Assembly: GCA_003255065.1 (NCBI GenBank) | Contig: QAOA01008090.1 | Location: forward strand, 8,599 to 72,598 | Origin: Cercis canadensis | Lineage: Eukaryota; Streptophyta; Magnoliopsida; Fabales; Fabaceae | DNA length: 64,000 bases | Direction of reading: 5' to 3' | Shown: piece after piece, positions 10,600 through 22,418 of the stretch | How positions within the stretch are numbered: the first letter of the stretch is position 1 | How the letters are laid out: every line of letters starts with the position of its first letter | Notes under the pieces: model-generated | The model's database searches: none | Seen by the model: the letters and a program-made list of their open reading frames with translations, nothing else | What the model was told of the DNA's origin: nothing | Position numbers and translations under genes: made by a program

Positions 10600-11620
10600 G
10601 CAAGCATGGAAATTCATGGAGAGGTTTATACGATCATCAAAAACCATTAAGGTTGATTTTCCGGAGTTTCATGGTCTTCTAGAACTAGATGAGTTTCTAG
10701 ATTGGCTTAGTGCCATCAAGAAGTTTTTTGAGTATAAGGATATTCTTGAAAATAAAAAAGTGTAATTTGTTGTGACAAGACTATGTGGCTATGCATCTAC
10801 ATGCTGGCATATAATCTAAAAGTTGAGGGTACAAAAAGGAAAGCCTAAGATTTCTTCTTATGAAGACAAGATTATATGGGAATTTTCATCCTCTAAATTT
10901 TACTCAGTATTTTTATGTAATCTAATACTTTGCAGCAAGGAAACAAAATATAATTAAGAGTCAAACTCTTTTTTAGTCCTTGGAAAATGTAGCCACTGAC
11001 AAATTCGTCCTTCAAAAATTTTCGGTGACAAATGGGTCCTTGAATTATTATTCTGTTGGACAAATTGATCCTTAAATGTCACTAACGGGATCCTACCAGA
11101 GAACTAATTTGTCCAACAGAATAATAATTCAAGGACCAATTTGTCAGTGGCTGCATTTTTCAATGACTAAAAAAGAGTTTTACTCTATAATTAATTATAT
11201 GATGAAGATTGGAGCTAATATCAGATGTAATGTGTTGTTAGAGGTGGAAAAGGTGTCCAAGTAGCAAGACAGTATCAAACACATTTAACCAACAAACCTA
11301 TTTTTAGGAATGTTGGAGAGTTTAGTAGAAACAACAAAGAGAAAGAACCATCAAGCTTGGCAGTAGCAACAATTCTTCTATTTGCTGTTTTTCATGTTAG
11401 AAGCTTGGGCATTTGTCTTATTCTTCTACCTCTAAAAAGCTAACTTGGAAGAGGTTGATGACAAACAAGAAGAAGATGAAGATCCTATTTATGATGAGCA
11501 TGAGGAAGAGTAAGAAATTGAGTTATTACAATTGGAAAATGAGACTGTGGTGATTGGTCATATCATGACAACACCTGAGCTAATGGAAGCTAGTGCATAT
11601 ATGTTACAGCGGTAAGAGGG
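10600..11620 (+). pseudogene. Decayed Ty3/gypsy gag
   Basis: The plus strand translates, with stops, to VDFPEFHGLLELDEFLDWL, IKKFFEYKDI, FVVTRLCGYASTCWH, KGKPKISSYEDK. This is a retrotransposon Gag capsid region of chromovirus-like type. Beyond the inserted MITE the tail resumes with ARQYQTHLTNKPIF, a degraded zinc-knuckle-like stretch and an acidic segment (about 11450-11515). No pol follows. It is old, with many stops. Confidence 0.65.
10958..11185. mobile_element. Mutator-type MITE with perfect 9-bp target duplication
   Basis: A 228-bp palindromic element with ends GAGTCAAACTC and GAGTTTTACTC and terminal inverted repeats of roughly 48 bp or more. Much of the interior is also self-complementary. 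TATAATTAA flanks it exactly on both sides (10949-10957 and 11186-11194). A 9-bp duplication with long inverted repeats is the hallmark of Mutator-like elements. It has no coding capacity and interrupts the gypsy gag remnant. Confidence 0.88.
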
Positions 11621-11639
11621 AGCTCCACATTCCCTAGCT

Positions 11640-13030
11640 TACGGTTGAAAAGAGACAGCTACTTCTTTAACAAAGGGCATCATTTGTTGAATATTTTCTA
11701 CCATATTATGCACTTTGTTTAGACCAAACTCGATCAGTGCCAATGGAAAAAAGTATTCATTATTTAATAGATTAATGCTAATGCATAGCAAAGAAACAAA
11801 GGTCAATGCTAGTAAGAATATCAAATCTTGTCTAATTCATGTCAGTAACACGCTGGATTAGTGTATTTTCTAATTTATAAGTACTAGTCAGATAGACACG
11901 TCTCTTGCATCTGTTCTAAGAATTTAATTACACGTGTAACGTATAAATTAACATATTTATTGGAGAGAGCCAAAAAAAGAAAAAGAAAATAAGAGAAATA
12001 AATTCAAATTAAGAAAGTTTGACGGTTTAGAATAGAAGAAAATAAGGGATGATAGGAAATATCAACAAATAGTTTCTCAAACATAGAAAAATTATTTGCT
12101 TGGCGGAGAGTTTATAGGAAGAAAATATAATTGTATTGATCTAAAAAAGTCATTTAAAATTTTACCTTTAATAAGGGTATTTTATTTTAAAAAATGAGAA
12201 GCATGGTATTTTTGGCAAATCAAAATTAAATCCTAAGCAGTATGAAGTAAATTTTATAGAGTTTAAATTTGATCCATTTTGAGTGTAAAATTCTATGCAC
12301 TATCATTAAATAGAAAAGTGTCACATTATTAAAATAAGATCATTTACCGACAATAAATATTTTTAGCAGAATTTTTTCATACAAGACAACAACTAGTTTT
12401 TTTGGCCATTAGATAAATAAAGCTAGACTTTCTAGCATTAGGATATGGGGGTATGAGGATTCAAACATGGGATCTCAACTTTTGGAAATTAGATAATCAA
12501 TTGTGATGTGTGTCAGTGTGTGCTTGTGAATGATAACAAGCACTTATGTGATTGTGTAAACTTTTTTCCATGGTCACTGGATCCAAATTATATTCAATTA
12601 ATTCTATAATTATGTCTGCTAATCTTTAGGAAATTTCATTAAGTAAATTCTTATATTTTATTAAAATAAACTTTAAAAACTAAACAAAATTACTCTAATT
12701 TTCTTTTATTGTTTTATAAGTGTAAATATATATATAGATTTATTTTATCATATATTTTAATTTGAGATTTGCGTACTAAATAATATATAAAGATAATAGA
12801 ATATATAATCAAATTTTAAATGAGACAAGTAATAAGCAACTCATTAACAAATGTAAATGAACAGGGAATTTTTTAATTTTTTTCCCATTTATCGATCAAG
12901 ATTTTATTTTTACAATTATCAAACAAATATAACAAGCTTGAAAGAGTTACTCAAAAAGTAATTTTCTTTTTTTGAAAGAAAAAATTAAGAGTTCGTTAGG
13001 CTACGTTAAAATCAAAGACAGGCTCATTAT
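11640..13030. other. AT-rich intergenic DNA, no gene seen
   Basis: No coding similarity was found on either strand. There are many A/T runs and a short tRNA-box-like stretch near 12465-12485 that might be SINE-derived but is too weak to call. Confidence 0.6.
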
Positions 13031-13790
13031 GGGAATGCTTTACTAATAAATTCTCATAGTAGTCCCTCACCAAAGCTTGGTACGCTGATTTCACTGAGAA
13101 ACTGCAATCTTTTGTGAACTTTCAATAAATACTATCAATCGAGTGTCTTGTACTAAGGGGGATGCTACAGATCATTTGTGTTTTCTTCTCAGTAAACAAT
13201 TATGAAATCAAACCCCTGTCCCAAACTTTATGGTTGGGCATAAAAAGGCCATTCACAGCTGAGAAAGCAATTGATTGTGAGATAACCGAATTCATAGTAA
13301 AATCCCTATCTCTTGGAATCTGGGGGTTCTGCCCTATTATGACATTCTCACTGCTTCCAATTCGGTAAATCAGACCCTGCTTAATCACCTCAAAACCAGC
13401 CTTTATGCTTCTCCACGTGAATGAAGATCTACAACCCAATGGGGATCCAGTAGAGAGCAATGAGGAAAGTAGCGAGCCTTGAGAGACTAAGCAAGTAAAG
13501 AATCTGGATTTTGCATTAATCTCCACCCTTGTTAAGCCAACATTACAATATTAAATTCCTCTAAATTCCTAAAACCAAGCCCACCAAATATTTTTCGTAC
13601 CGCCAACCTCTCCCAACTTAACCAATGAATCTTCCATTAAGTTTGTGAATGACCCCAGCAAAACATCACACATCCGAGATAACTCATGACACAACGACTT
13701 GGAAATTCTAAAACAGCTCAAAGTGTATGTGGGAGTAATTAATGTTATTGTTACATCATATTCTTTCAAATAATTATAATTTATAACTTA
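13030..13790 (-). pseudogene. LINE (L1-type) reverse transcriptase C-terminal part, 5' truncated
   Basis: Minus-strand translation gives, in order, PTYTLSCFRISKSLCHELSR (13.7 kb), GLGFRNLEEFNI and QGWRLMQNPDSLLA (13.5 kb), FTWRSIKAGFEVIKQGLIYR, then the linker with IPLSTRHSID and FSVKSAYQAL (about 13.05 kb). This is the post-catalytic RT region of plant L1-type LINEs. Frameshifts and stops are frequent. It ends about 240 bp upstream of the bZIP TATA box, so the insertion lies in that gene's promoter region. The domains expected next are those found at 8806-9720. Confidence 0.82.
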
Positions 13791-14030
13791 CTTATTCATA
13801 GTTTTCTCTCCTAAGTGTGGTAATTAATTAAGATAAAATGTTTGGCAAGTTTTCATTCCTAACTGTAACTTTTTTTCCCTTTACAATGAAAACAATTATA
13901 ATTCACTAATTTATATTTTATAATGCCACAAATAAATGCTAAGCATAATTTTGGTAATTAATTAAAGCTTAAATAATGTGTGTGGTTAATTTTTTTGGTC
14001 AATAAATTTTTTGAAGTGCCACCAGTTTAT

Positions 14031-14037
14031 TATAAAA
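14031..14037 (+). promoter_or_regulatory. TATA box of the VIP1-like bZIP gene
   Basis: TATAAAA 145 bp upstream of the start codon, followed by a C/A-rich leader typical of plant 5' UTRs. Confidence 0.6.
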
Positions 14038-14181
14038 ACCACCTGAATTTGGTCATAGTGTCTGAAAGACCAAACCCAGTTTCTTCGCTTGGTGTCGAAA
14101 GGCTCCGAGCAAGCTCAAGCTCACTGTCTTCACCAAAAGCCACCACACCATCCACCACCTCACCTACTCTCACCAAACCCA

Positions 14182-17100
14182 ATGGACTCCAAGTTCATCG
14201 GAAAACTGCCTCCGGCGGCAGCGGCCTTCGATATTGAGCAAATGCCGGAAGTGCCACAGCGTGGGTCCCACCACCGTAGGGCCCACTCTGACCTCGACAT
14301 CTCCAACCTCCCTTCCCCTCTGCACATCTCCAGCAACAGCGCTACTGCTCCATATAGCGCGCCCATGGCCGTTGATTGGGCTTCCAAGTCTTCTGATGAA
14401 TCAAACCGCCAGAATTCCGGGCCCAGGCCGGCGGGTCCCTCTATCGGACATCTCCAGAGCTTGTCTGTGGACTCTGAATTCTTCGACGGAATCAGCGGGG
14501 TTAAATTTGGCGGGAAAAGTGCCGGGGAGAAAAGGGTTGTTCGTCACAGGAAGAGCAATTCCATGGATGGGTCTTCGACGGTGTCGTTCGAGGCCAACTC
14601 TGGCATGGTGATTGAAGGTGTGAAGAAGGGCATGGCCCCTAATAAGCTCGCTGAACTTGCTCTCGTTAATCCTAAGAGAGCTCAGAGGTATACAAAATTA
14701 ATTGTTTTTCACGTTAACTGTTGTTATGCTGTCATGTAAGTGAAGTATCACATATTTCTTTGATACAGTAGAATTACCTTAATTATATTTGTTACTTTTC
14801 TGTCTTCATGATGTGCTTTAAAGGTTAAAATTTTTTAAACTATTCAAATTCAATTTGTGACTGTGATCCTGTGATAAATTTTATTAATTTTCCTCTACTT
14901 GCTTTTATTTTTATTTTTTAATTAAGATTGGCATAGCGAGATTTAAGTAATTTTATATGTTTGCAACGCTTCAGCATGGATTTTCAAAATTTGAAAATAT
15001 TTTCTTTTGTCCTGATATTAGTTGAATTGTTTTGTGTTATAGGATTCTTGATAACAGGCAATCTGCTGCTCGATCAAAGGAGAGAAAGATTCGTTATACT
15101 AATGAGCTGGAAAGGAAAGTGCAGACACTTGAGACCGAAGCAAATAACCTCTCTGCCCAGGCTACAATGCTTCAGGTATGTCGTTTCCCTTAACATTTAT
15201 ACCTTTAGATGATAAATTTATTAACTTGCCCTTCGGTGAGGATCAAGCTCACAGTGTTTGATGGAGTTCCTCATCTTAACTACTTTTTAGGTTTATCGTA
15301 TATTGATTGTAATTTGTGGTCATGATGATTTATGGAACCCACCAAGATATCAAGGACCTATTTCTTGAAATGTTATAAAGACTTTTCATTTCATAAAGAA
15401 AAGTGAGAAGTTAGCTATCAATGGAGACTTTGAAGAAGTACTTTAGAATTCCATTGGATGGGCCTGACTATAATCTACTTCTTTTGGCTGAAATTTAGTT
15501 TTATATCTGATTAGGTAACAGCACTAGCTGAGAGGAAATTATGTGTTTCTGTGTGCATGCCAATCATCATATCAACATGCATGCCAAATTTCCACCGGAT
15601 TTGATGTTGTGAACTTGACTCATGATTGCTTTGTTTGAAACAAGTCTTAGATTTTATTTTGGTTAATATAAGCATGAAATTGATGATGAGCTGCATGTCT
15701 CAGCCATTATGAGAAGTCATAGTTCGGTTGTGGGTATTTTAAAAATGAACTGTGAGAGATATTTAAAGTTGTGAAACTAGTCATCTTATATATTAGGCAT
15801 AACTTGAAGATTTTGAACTCTATTTACCTACCTATATGTATTCTTAAATGGTTCAAGATGGTGAAACCCATGCATGGACGAAGTTTATAACAAGGACCCA
15901 TTATAGGAGCCTGGTAAATTGAAAGAAAAGAAGAATTTAGTTAGAAAAAGGTGATTATGAAAATATACAAACAGCATCTAGAAAGAAAATTGTGGGATCA
16001 AGGAAGGATGAGAAGTACTGGTGGACTGATGAGCTTTTATGGATCCCTATTTTTATCTTAGGGTTCTGTTTTCTTACAGAGTATTGTTTGAAGAAGAAGC
16101 ACTGTTGCACCTGGGACATGCTATGCAGTGTGGATACATGCAACTCATCCTGTGATATAGTAGAACCATAGAGCCTTTAAAAGATGGGCTAAGTATGGAT
16201 ACATATCCATGAACATTAAATTAAGTTACTTATGATGTGGATCGATAATGTATTCTGAATCGGCAACAAATTCTGGGGGAGTGAATATTGTTTGAGTTTA
16301 TATAGGATATTTAAGTTGAAATGTGTTGATAGTCTTTCCAATTAACATCTGTGCTAAAATCACAATGTGGATGAGACTTAGATATATGATATATGTACAT
16401 CTTGACTTGGGCTAAAATAAAGATGTGAAAGGAATTTTTCGAGGTTGTCTGCTATATATAAAGACAAATGTGTAGTACATCTCTAATTAGGGTTTAGGGA
16501 AATTCAGAACCATAATTCACTTGTGTTATGATATAACGATAATTCCTTATGTGGAGTTTCCACAATTCCTGGTTTAGCATGTGAATTGATACCTAGACCG
16601 TATGTGGAAACCCGGAATCTAGGAAAACTAATCAAAGATGTTGTAGGAATGTAACCAGCAATGTGGTCATGCTTGATCACAGAATCATATTTTGATGTTT
16701 CTATCTTGATTGAGAAGGCGTCACACTCACATTCGTAAGTGTCATTAAATACTCTGCCTCTTCTTTCTATTTGATCAAGACAATTAAGTTCTGAGTGAGT
16801 CGCATGATTCCATCATAAATAACTCATAGTATCTTGTAGTCAGGAGCTGCTTTATTCTTTCATTATCTTACACTAGAAGAGTCACTTAGCATTACTGGCT
16901 CTTGTGATGGAGATTACTGAAGTAAGTAAATTCTCTATTACTTCAATGATTCTTGGGCCATTGGCTTCTCAACTCCAGGTCTCTATGAGAGAGACTGGAG
17001 TGAGAGATTACAGATTCAAAACCCACTGGGTGGTCCTATGTGACTTATGGTATTAAGTTAGTCACCAAAAAGGGTTTGTTTTTAAATTTCAGGATGTTCA

Positions 17101-17331
17101 ATTATTTTCAGTGTACATACACATATATAATGAGAAAAGGAAGAAAAAGCTAGAGGCTACCAACTTATTTGTATTTCATATGCGCAGAGAGACACTTGGC
17201 GTTTGACTGCTGAGAATAAGGAGCTGAAAATGCGCTTAGAGGCTATGGAACAAGAAGCACAGCTGAGAGATACTGAAAGAAGGGTCATTGCACTGCAATC
17301 TTCTCTTTCTGCGTTCTTTCTTTTTGTTTAG
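14182..17331 (+). CDS. VIP1-like group I bZIP transcription factor, probably truncated (3 exons)
   Basis: Exons 14182-14687, 15043-15175 and 17188-17331 join in frame to 260 codons; the introns have GT..AG ends. The start [11 protein letters not shown] was chosen over an upstream in-frame Met (14089) because it begins the conserved N-terminus. Family marks are [28 protein letters not shown] and RKSNSMDGS (the latter two resemble kinase/14-3-3 sites of VIP1 proteins). The basic region NRQSAARSK follows, with Lys in place of Arg at the N-x7-R position as in group I, then a long leucine heptad series (L..L..L..L..L..L). VIP1-type proteins are nuclear regulators of stress and touch responses and are controlled by phosphorylation. 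Two defects: the DDLLLFDPSD-type block after RRAHSD is absent, and after AQLRD the sequence diverges and stops at 17329-17331 instead of continuing with the LNEAL-type segment. It may be a pseudogene or a gene whose last exon was displaced. Confidence 0.85.
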
Positions 17332-19258
17332 GCCCATCAGAGTCAAGAATATGCACAGTGTTTGCATGCTTTACACCAGCACTAGATCATATAAATAAAT
17401 CTTCTGTTCAAGACTTGGCTAGGCTTGAATATTGGATGGAGCCTATGTTCTGTTTTCCAATTGTTTTTATTTCTTTGGATGATGTCATATCTATCGTAAG
17501 ACTTTTAAATTTCAGTGAAGACATAACATAATTGTAACTTGATCAACTGTTAGGAAAAATGGGATCCAAACTTTACTTGGCACCTAAAATGTTTGTGCTG
17601 ACCGATTATTATGCATCCAGGTTGACTGTTCTTGTTTATGTTTGCAGAAAATTAATGGTTGGGTATATTAACTGCTATTTATGTTCTGCAATTGCAAAGT
17701 TGGTGACAGGGTAATGGCTGTTTTGTTTATTTCGTCCAGAGGATCATTTTCAAATAATGGGTTGTGTCTTGTATTCATTTCTTTTATCTTGACCCTGCAT
17801 TCTTGGAACTATTACCCCATCATTTGGAAATAAATGAGAAAGGAAAGAAAATAAGAATAAAAAAATTAGCAATGAATCTAGAGATAATGCATGCAATGAT
17901 ATATTATCTATTGAAAAGTTATTTGGCTTCTATTAGGTTGATTTATTTCTAAATCATTAATCTCAAAATTTGTTCTTCTCTTTAAACAAGTTTCAATTGT
18001 AGGACAAGAGTTCATTTCTTTCTAGAATAGGTAGTGTTTTTACATAAATTTACACAAGCTTCCCTTGGAGAGACTTTGACCCCAAAAGGATGTTCTTAAA
18101 TTAGAAGTCTTCCCCTCGGAATGAAGTAGCCGACGCAAGGAAAAGGTCTTGGGTGAGGACAACACCCGAGTGCCTTATCGATTGGAAGGCTTTTTGGGAC
18201 AAGGTATAGACCTCCTTGGAGGTCCTCTATGATGACCCGAGTAAGAAAACCCATACGGAGAAGTGTGAATAGAAGTTTCCTGGAACCAGCCCATGTCACT
18301 GTCCTTCCCTTTTTGTCTTTATCCAAGATATTTATCCCTTTCAGCCAGCTCATGCGTTCTAACAATTCATACCAATTGCCTCACCCCTATAAATCCTCAT
18401 CCGCCCCACTATCACCTGCACCACTTTGTTGTGCCCTCTGGCATGTACTATGGTAATGGTTTTGTACGCTCCACGCGCGCGCACGCACTGGGTGAGCAGG
18501 CTCCTGCTTGGTAGAGTCTCTAACTCAGCCCTAAAGGGTAACCGCCCTGGAGACCTATAAATACCCCTTGTATCAGCAGAAGAAAGCAAGTGGAAGCAAG
18601 CAGAAAAGACCTTGCAAAACCTCTGCTCAATTCATTCCAGAAACCACTTTTCTCTCCAAATCCTTAAGACAAAGCTAAAAACACCATGAAACACCATTTT
18701 ATTCCACCATTAATGAACTAGGAAAACCTTGCACCAGCTAGCCTCTCCTCTACTATGAAAACCACAGCTCCTCTGCTTTGTCCAAGATTTCCTTTTTCTC
18801 TCCAACCATAAAAGATATCTTTAAGCTTTTTCTCTCTAAATCCTTTCTCTCTCTAAAACCTAGAAATTCATCACTTTCTCTAAAACCCAGAAATTCATCA
18901 CATCTTCATCAAAGTCTCCAGCAAGACAACCACACCTTAGAGATCTCTCACCTGCGAAGCCCAAAGCTCTACCAAAAATCACCATAACTCCCTTCCACAG
19001 CCACACCATGACTCCGTCTTCCTCTACAATTCCTTATACAAATCACATGGCTTCCATCTAAGGGCTCCATTTGCTTACTCTAAAAGGACTCTCTATTCGT
19101 CTACTCAAAAGGCCATCCTGGAGTCCTTGTTCATTCACCTCTCAATCCATCAAAGCTCAGTCATGCTCAAAGAATCCGTACAGAGATTTTCGTTAAATGG
19201 GAAGAACCTCTCCCTCTCTTTTACTCTGGATTTCTAACTTCTTTGTTAATAATATCTC
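17332..19258. other. Non-coding stretch: bZIP 3' flank, then LTR/leader-like repeat
   Basis: 17.3-18.0 kb is plain AT-rich DNA with no match to a fourth bZIP exon. From about 18.06 kb the sequence is more GC-rich, with a small perfect hairpin (GACCTCC-TT-GGAGGTC near 18207-18222), a TATAAATA box near 18556 and a long CT-rich leader with a 30-bp direct repeat (about 18860-18905). This resembles an LTR plus leader or a promoter, but no partner, primer site or protein was found. Confidence 0.4.
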
Positions 19259-20322
19259 TGACAGTTCAAATACGCTCCTAGAGAGAGTGCAATCAAAAGC
19301 TTGATTTAAACAAAAAACATGTGCTCAGATAAGAAACAAGTTTGATAACCAGTTTTCACATATAGCCAACAAAATACTTAATAAGACAGCTTCAAGAAAT
19401 ATAAATAGCTGAAATGTAAGAGATGAAGGGTTTAGAGATAGAAGCCAGAAATTATAGTGTTACGGCCAATAAAGCCTACGTCTACTCTCTCAAGATTGGA
19501 GTTTCACTAGCAGTTGAGGTTATTTGATCAAACTTCTCTAAGTTGCTTACAGAACTGGTTTTACACAAGATCACCAATGAACTCTTTCTCTTTGGTTTTT
19601 ATACAACCTCACTAGAAACTTTCTTTCCCTCTAATCAAGAGTAGAGGTCAATCTCTCCAGATTTCCTCAATGGAAATCTGTAATACAAAAACCCAGATTA
19701 ATTTTAGTTCCCAACGAAAATTTCTCTCTCTTTTACACAAGGTAGATCAACTAGGTAGAAATAGAGAGATGAGAAAAAGGTGGACTGCTTGTGATGATCA
19801 CACAGAATTTTTCTTCTAAACGATTGCTTCTCTGAAGTTTTGTTTATTTCATCAACTCTTGGGTCTTCAATATATAGGCGTCCAGAGGTAGAAGATGATC
19901 ATTTGAATTCTAGACAAGGTCTTCAATGTTTGGCTGTCAAGTCGTGTTATATTAGGAATCCTCTTATTTGATCTTGCTTTGTTTCCTAACAAAACTCTTA
20001 TGTTTGAAAAACTTCCTTTTAATTATAGCTTTCAACAGCTCTTTTCTTGATTGAATTCTTCTACACGAATTGCCTCTGATTGAGTGATATTTGTTCTGAA
20101 ATAATTACTAATTTTGAAATATCTTCTGATTGCCACATTAGCATGCCTTCTTGTAATGAACCAATTTTACACTAAAACTTGTTCTAGCTAAGGCAGAACT
20201 CCTTCTTCTTCTTGATCATTAGCCTGTCACTTTAGTAAACACTTAGCAAACCGATTAAGGTTAGTGACAAAGTAAGATCATTTGTTATAATCAAAACTGG
20301 ATTGAAGGATGTGGAACCAACA
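19259..20322 (-). mobile_element. Solo LTR, SIRE-like Ty1/copia, with 5-bp target duplication
   Basis: 1064 bp. The minus strand starts TGTTGGTTCCACATCC and contains a GTAGACGTAGGC-type stretch typical of SIRE/Maximus LTR leaders; it ends ...GAACTGTCA. The 5-bp ATCTC flanks it exactly (19254-19258 and 20323-20327). No internal region or primer site is present, so it is the product of LTR-LTR recombination. The family differs from copia-3. Confidence 0.87.
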
Positions 20323-20544
20323 ATCTCCCCCACAAATAGGTAGCATTGCAAGTCATGATGTCTCAACCATTAGAATGAATGAAGGACATCCTTTGTTTAG
20401 ATGTTTTCAATACCTTAATATTAAGGGTAAATTTTGGCTTTGCAGCTGTATTTGGTAAATTATGATTTCATGGACAAAATCACCCTAATTAAGACTCACT
20501 AGCTGTATTTGTTTAGATGTTTTAAATGACTCACTAGCTAGGAA

Positions 20545-20891
20545 TTACTATTGATTTAAGTGACTTGAAAATAATTGTCTCTACATTTTTTTCTCCTCTC
20601 AATTGATATATATATATATATATATATTCATGAGATGATAAAAGATACAAGAAAATCGGCGAGAAGTCATCTGATTAGATGGCAAAGGGTACTTCTATCA
20701 AAGAGAACCTACCAACANTTACTATTGATTTAAGTGACTTGAAAATAATTGTCTCTACATTTTTTTCTCCTCTCAATTGATATATATATATATATATATA
20801 TTCATGAGATGATAAAAGATACAAGAAAATCGGCGAGAAGTCATCTGATTAGATGGCAAAGGGTACTTCTACCAAAGAGAACCTACCAACA
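20545..20891. other. Unmerged contig overlap around N at 20718 (173 bp twice)
   Basis: 20545-20717 and 20719-20891 are the same sequence with one mismatch, including a TA microsatellite of equal length. A single N separates them. This is most simply an assembly join of overlapping contig ends. Confidence 0.88.
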
Positions 20892-21300
20892 TTCTACATC
20901 ACCTAGTAAAAACGCTTAAGCTCTTTCATAACATAGTTACTAATTTAAAGACACAAAACCAACTAGAAAAGATTAGAGATAGCCCCCGGATACAGTTAGC
21001 ATGCTTGATTGGAAATTGGGAACCTGCTGTCATTGGCACTTAAATGGAACCTGAGCTATTGAGTAACAGATTTATGTGACTGTAGATCATCATGATGATC
21101 ATATAACTTATTTCTTTTGGCCATAGTGATGATAATAGAACAATTTGCCCATTTCTCCCAAGTTGATGATCTTTGAAATAATCTTTGCCACTAAATCTCA
21201 ACTGGGTTTAACTACATTATGTATTTAAGGCTATTCAATAACTTATTTCCGAAGAGGTTTCTTCTGAATCGGATATTATGAATACTTCGTATTGAAGGCT

Positions 21301-21334
21301 TTTTTTTTTTTTTTTTTNTTTTTTTTTTTTTTTT
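21301..21334. repeat. Poly-T tract with a single N (21318)
   Basis: About 34 nt of T interrupted by one N. Its length is unreliable. Reading frames across it have no meaning. Confidence 0.9.
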
Positions 21335-21696
21335 GTTACTTAAAGGGTGTGATATTAAAGAGTATTTTGTATTTGTTGTACGGAAATTCAAAATTTTTGT
21401 ATTTGCTGTAATGATCAAACATTGTATTAAAGCATGCTTAAGATGACTAAGAATGTGGAGATTGTATACTCCTAGTGTCCTTATATGTGTTCACTCTAAT
21501 ACGAAATTAACATGACAAATGAAAACTTCTAAAATATCAAATTATTTGGTTATATCATCAACACATAATTATCTTTTCAGGATTTTTTTGGGTAACACAA
21601 ACAGAACATAGTTAGGTACGTATGCTATTAGGTAATTGAGAATGGGATGATGATGACTTCTTTGATGATAATTTAAATATAATTATTTTCCTTATT

Positions 21697-22206
21697 AACA
21701 TCAAACTTTGATCTTATATGGTTTAGTAACCATGACATCTTTCTGTAAATGTTATTAATAATCACCATGTTCTTTAAGTGGTGTACGATGCCATAACTTG
21801 AACTCTATATGAAAGTCCAATCGAGAACTTCAACTTCAACTCAAACCAACCAATAAGTTTTGGATTAATTTCTCATAATTGTTTTAAGAAAGAAAAATAC
21901 TACGGTACCCAGTCGTTTTATGTCTTGGTAGTTACTTGGGAAGATGTGCCNAACATCAAACTTTGATCTTATATGGTTTAGTAACCATGACATCTTTCTG
22001 TAAATGTTATTAATAATCACCATGTTCTTTAAGTGGAGTACGGATGCCATAACTTGAACTCTATATGAAAGTCCAATCGAGAACTTCAACTTCAACTCAA
22101 ACCAACCAATAAGTTTTGGATTAATTTCTCATAATTGTTTTAAGAAAGAAAAATACTACGGTACCCAGTCGTTTTATGTCTTGGTAGATACTCGGGAAGA
22201 TGTGCC
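21697..22206. other. Unmerged contig overlap around N at 21951 (about 255 bp twice)
   Basis: 21697-21950 and 21952-22206 are near-identical, with a one-base indel and a few substitutions. The neighbouring DNA (20.9-22.4 kb) shows no gene. Confidence 0.88.
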
Positions 22207-22418
22207 AATTTACACTCTTCTTGTAATTGTTGGGACTAATTGTTGTAATTTATGTAATTTCCTAGTTGAAACCAGTGTTTCTATCCAATAATTTGTGTCC
22301 AGACCATAGAACAATGTTCTATAAAAGATAATGAGAAAACTTAAATAGTTACAATAAGCTGTTAACGTCTTTTCTTTTGTCAATGATTGGATTTAAACAC
22401 TATATGTTTAAAGAAAGG

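Noticed and set aside
18096-18589. Overlapping short ORFs around 18.1-18.6 kb
   Set aside because: No domain, conflicting frames on both strands; more likely LTR or leader sequence.
20604-20628. TA microsatellite as a duplicated locus
   Set aside because: Its second copy is part of the overlap artefact around the N at 20718.
21212-21418. Minus-strand ORF with poly-Lys
   Set aside because: It reads through a poly-T tract containing an N.
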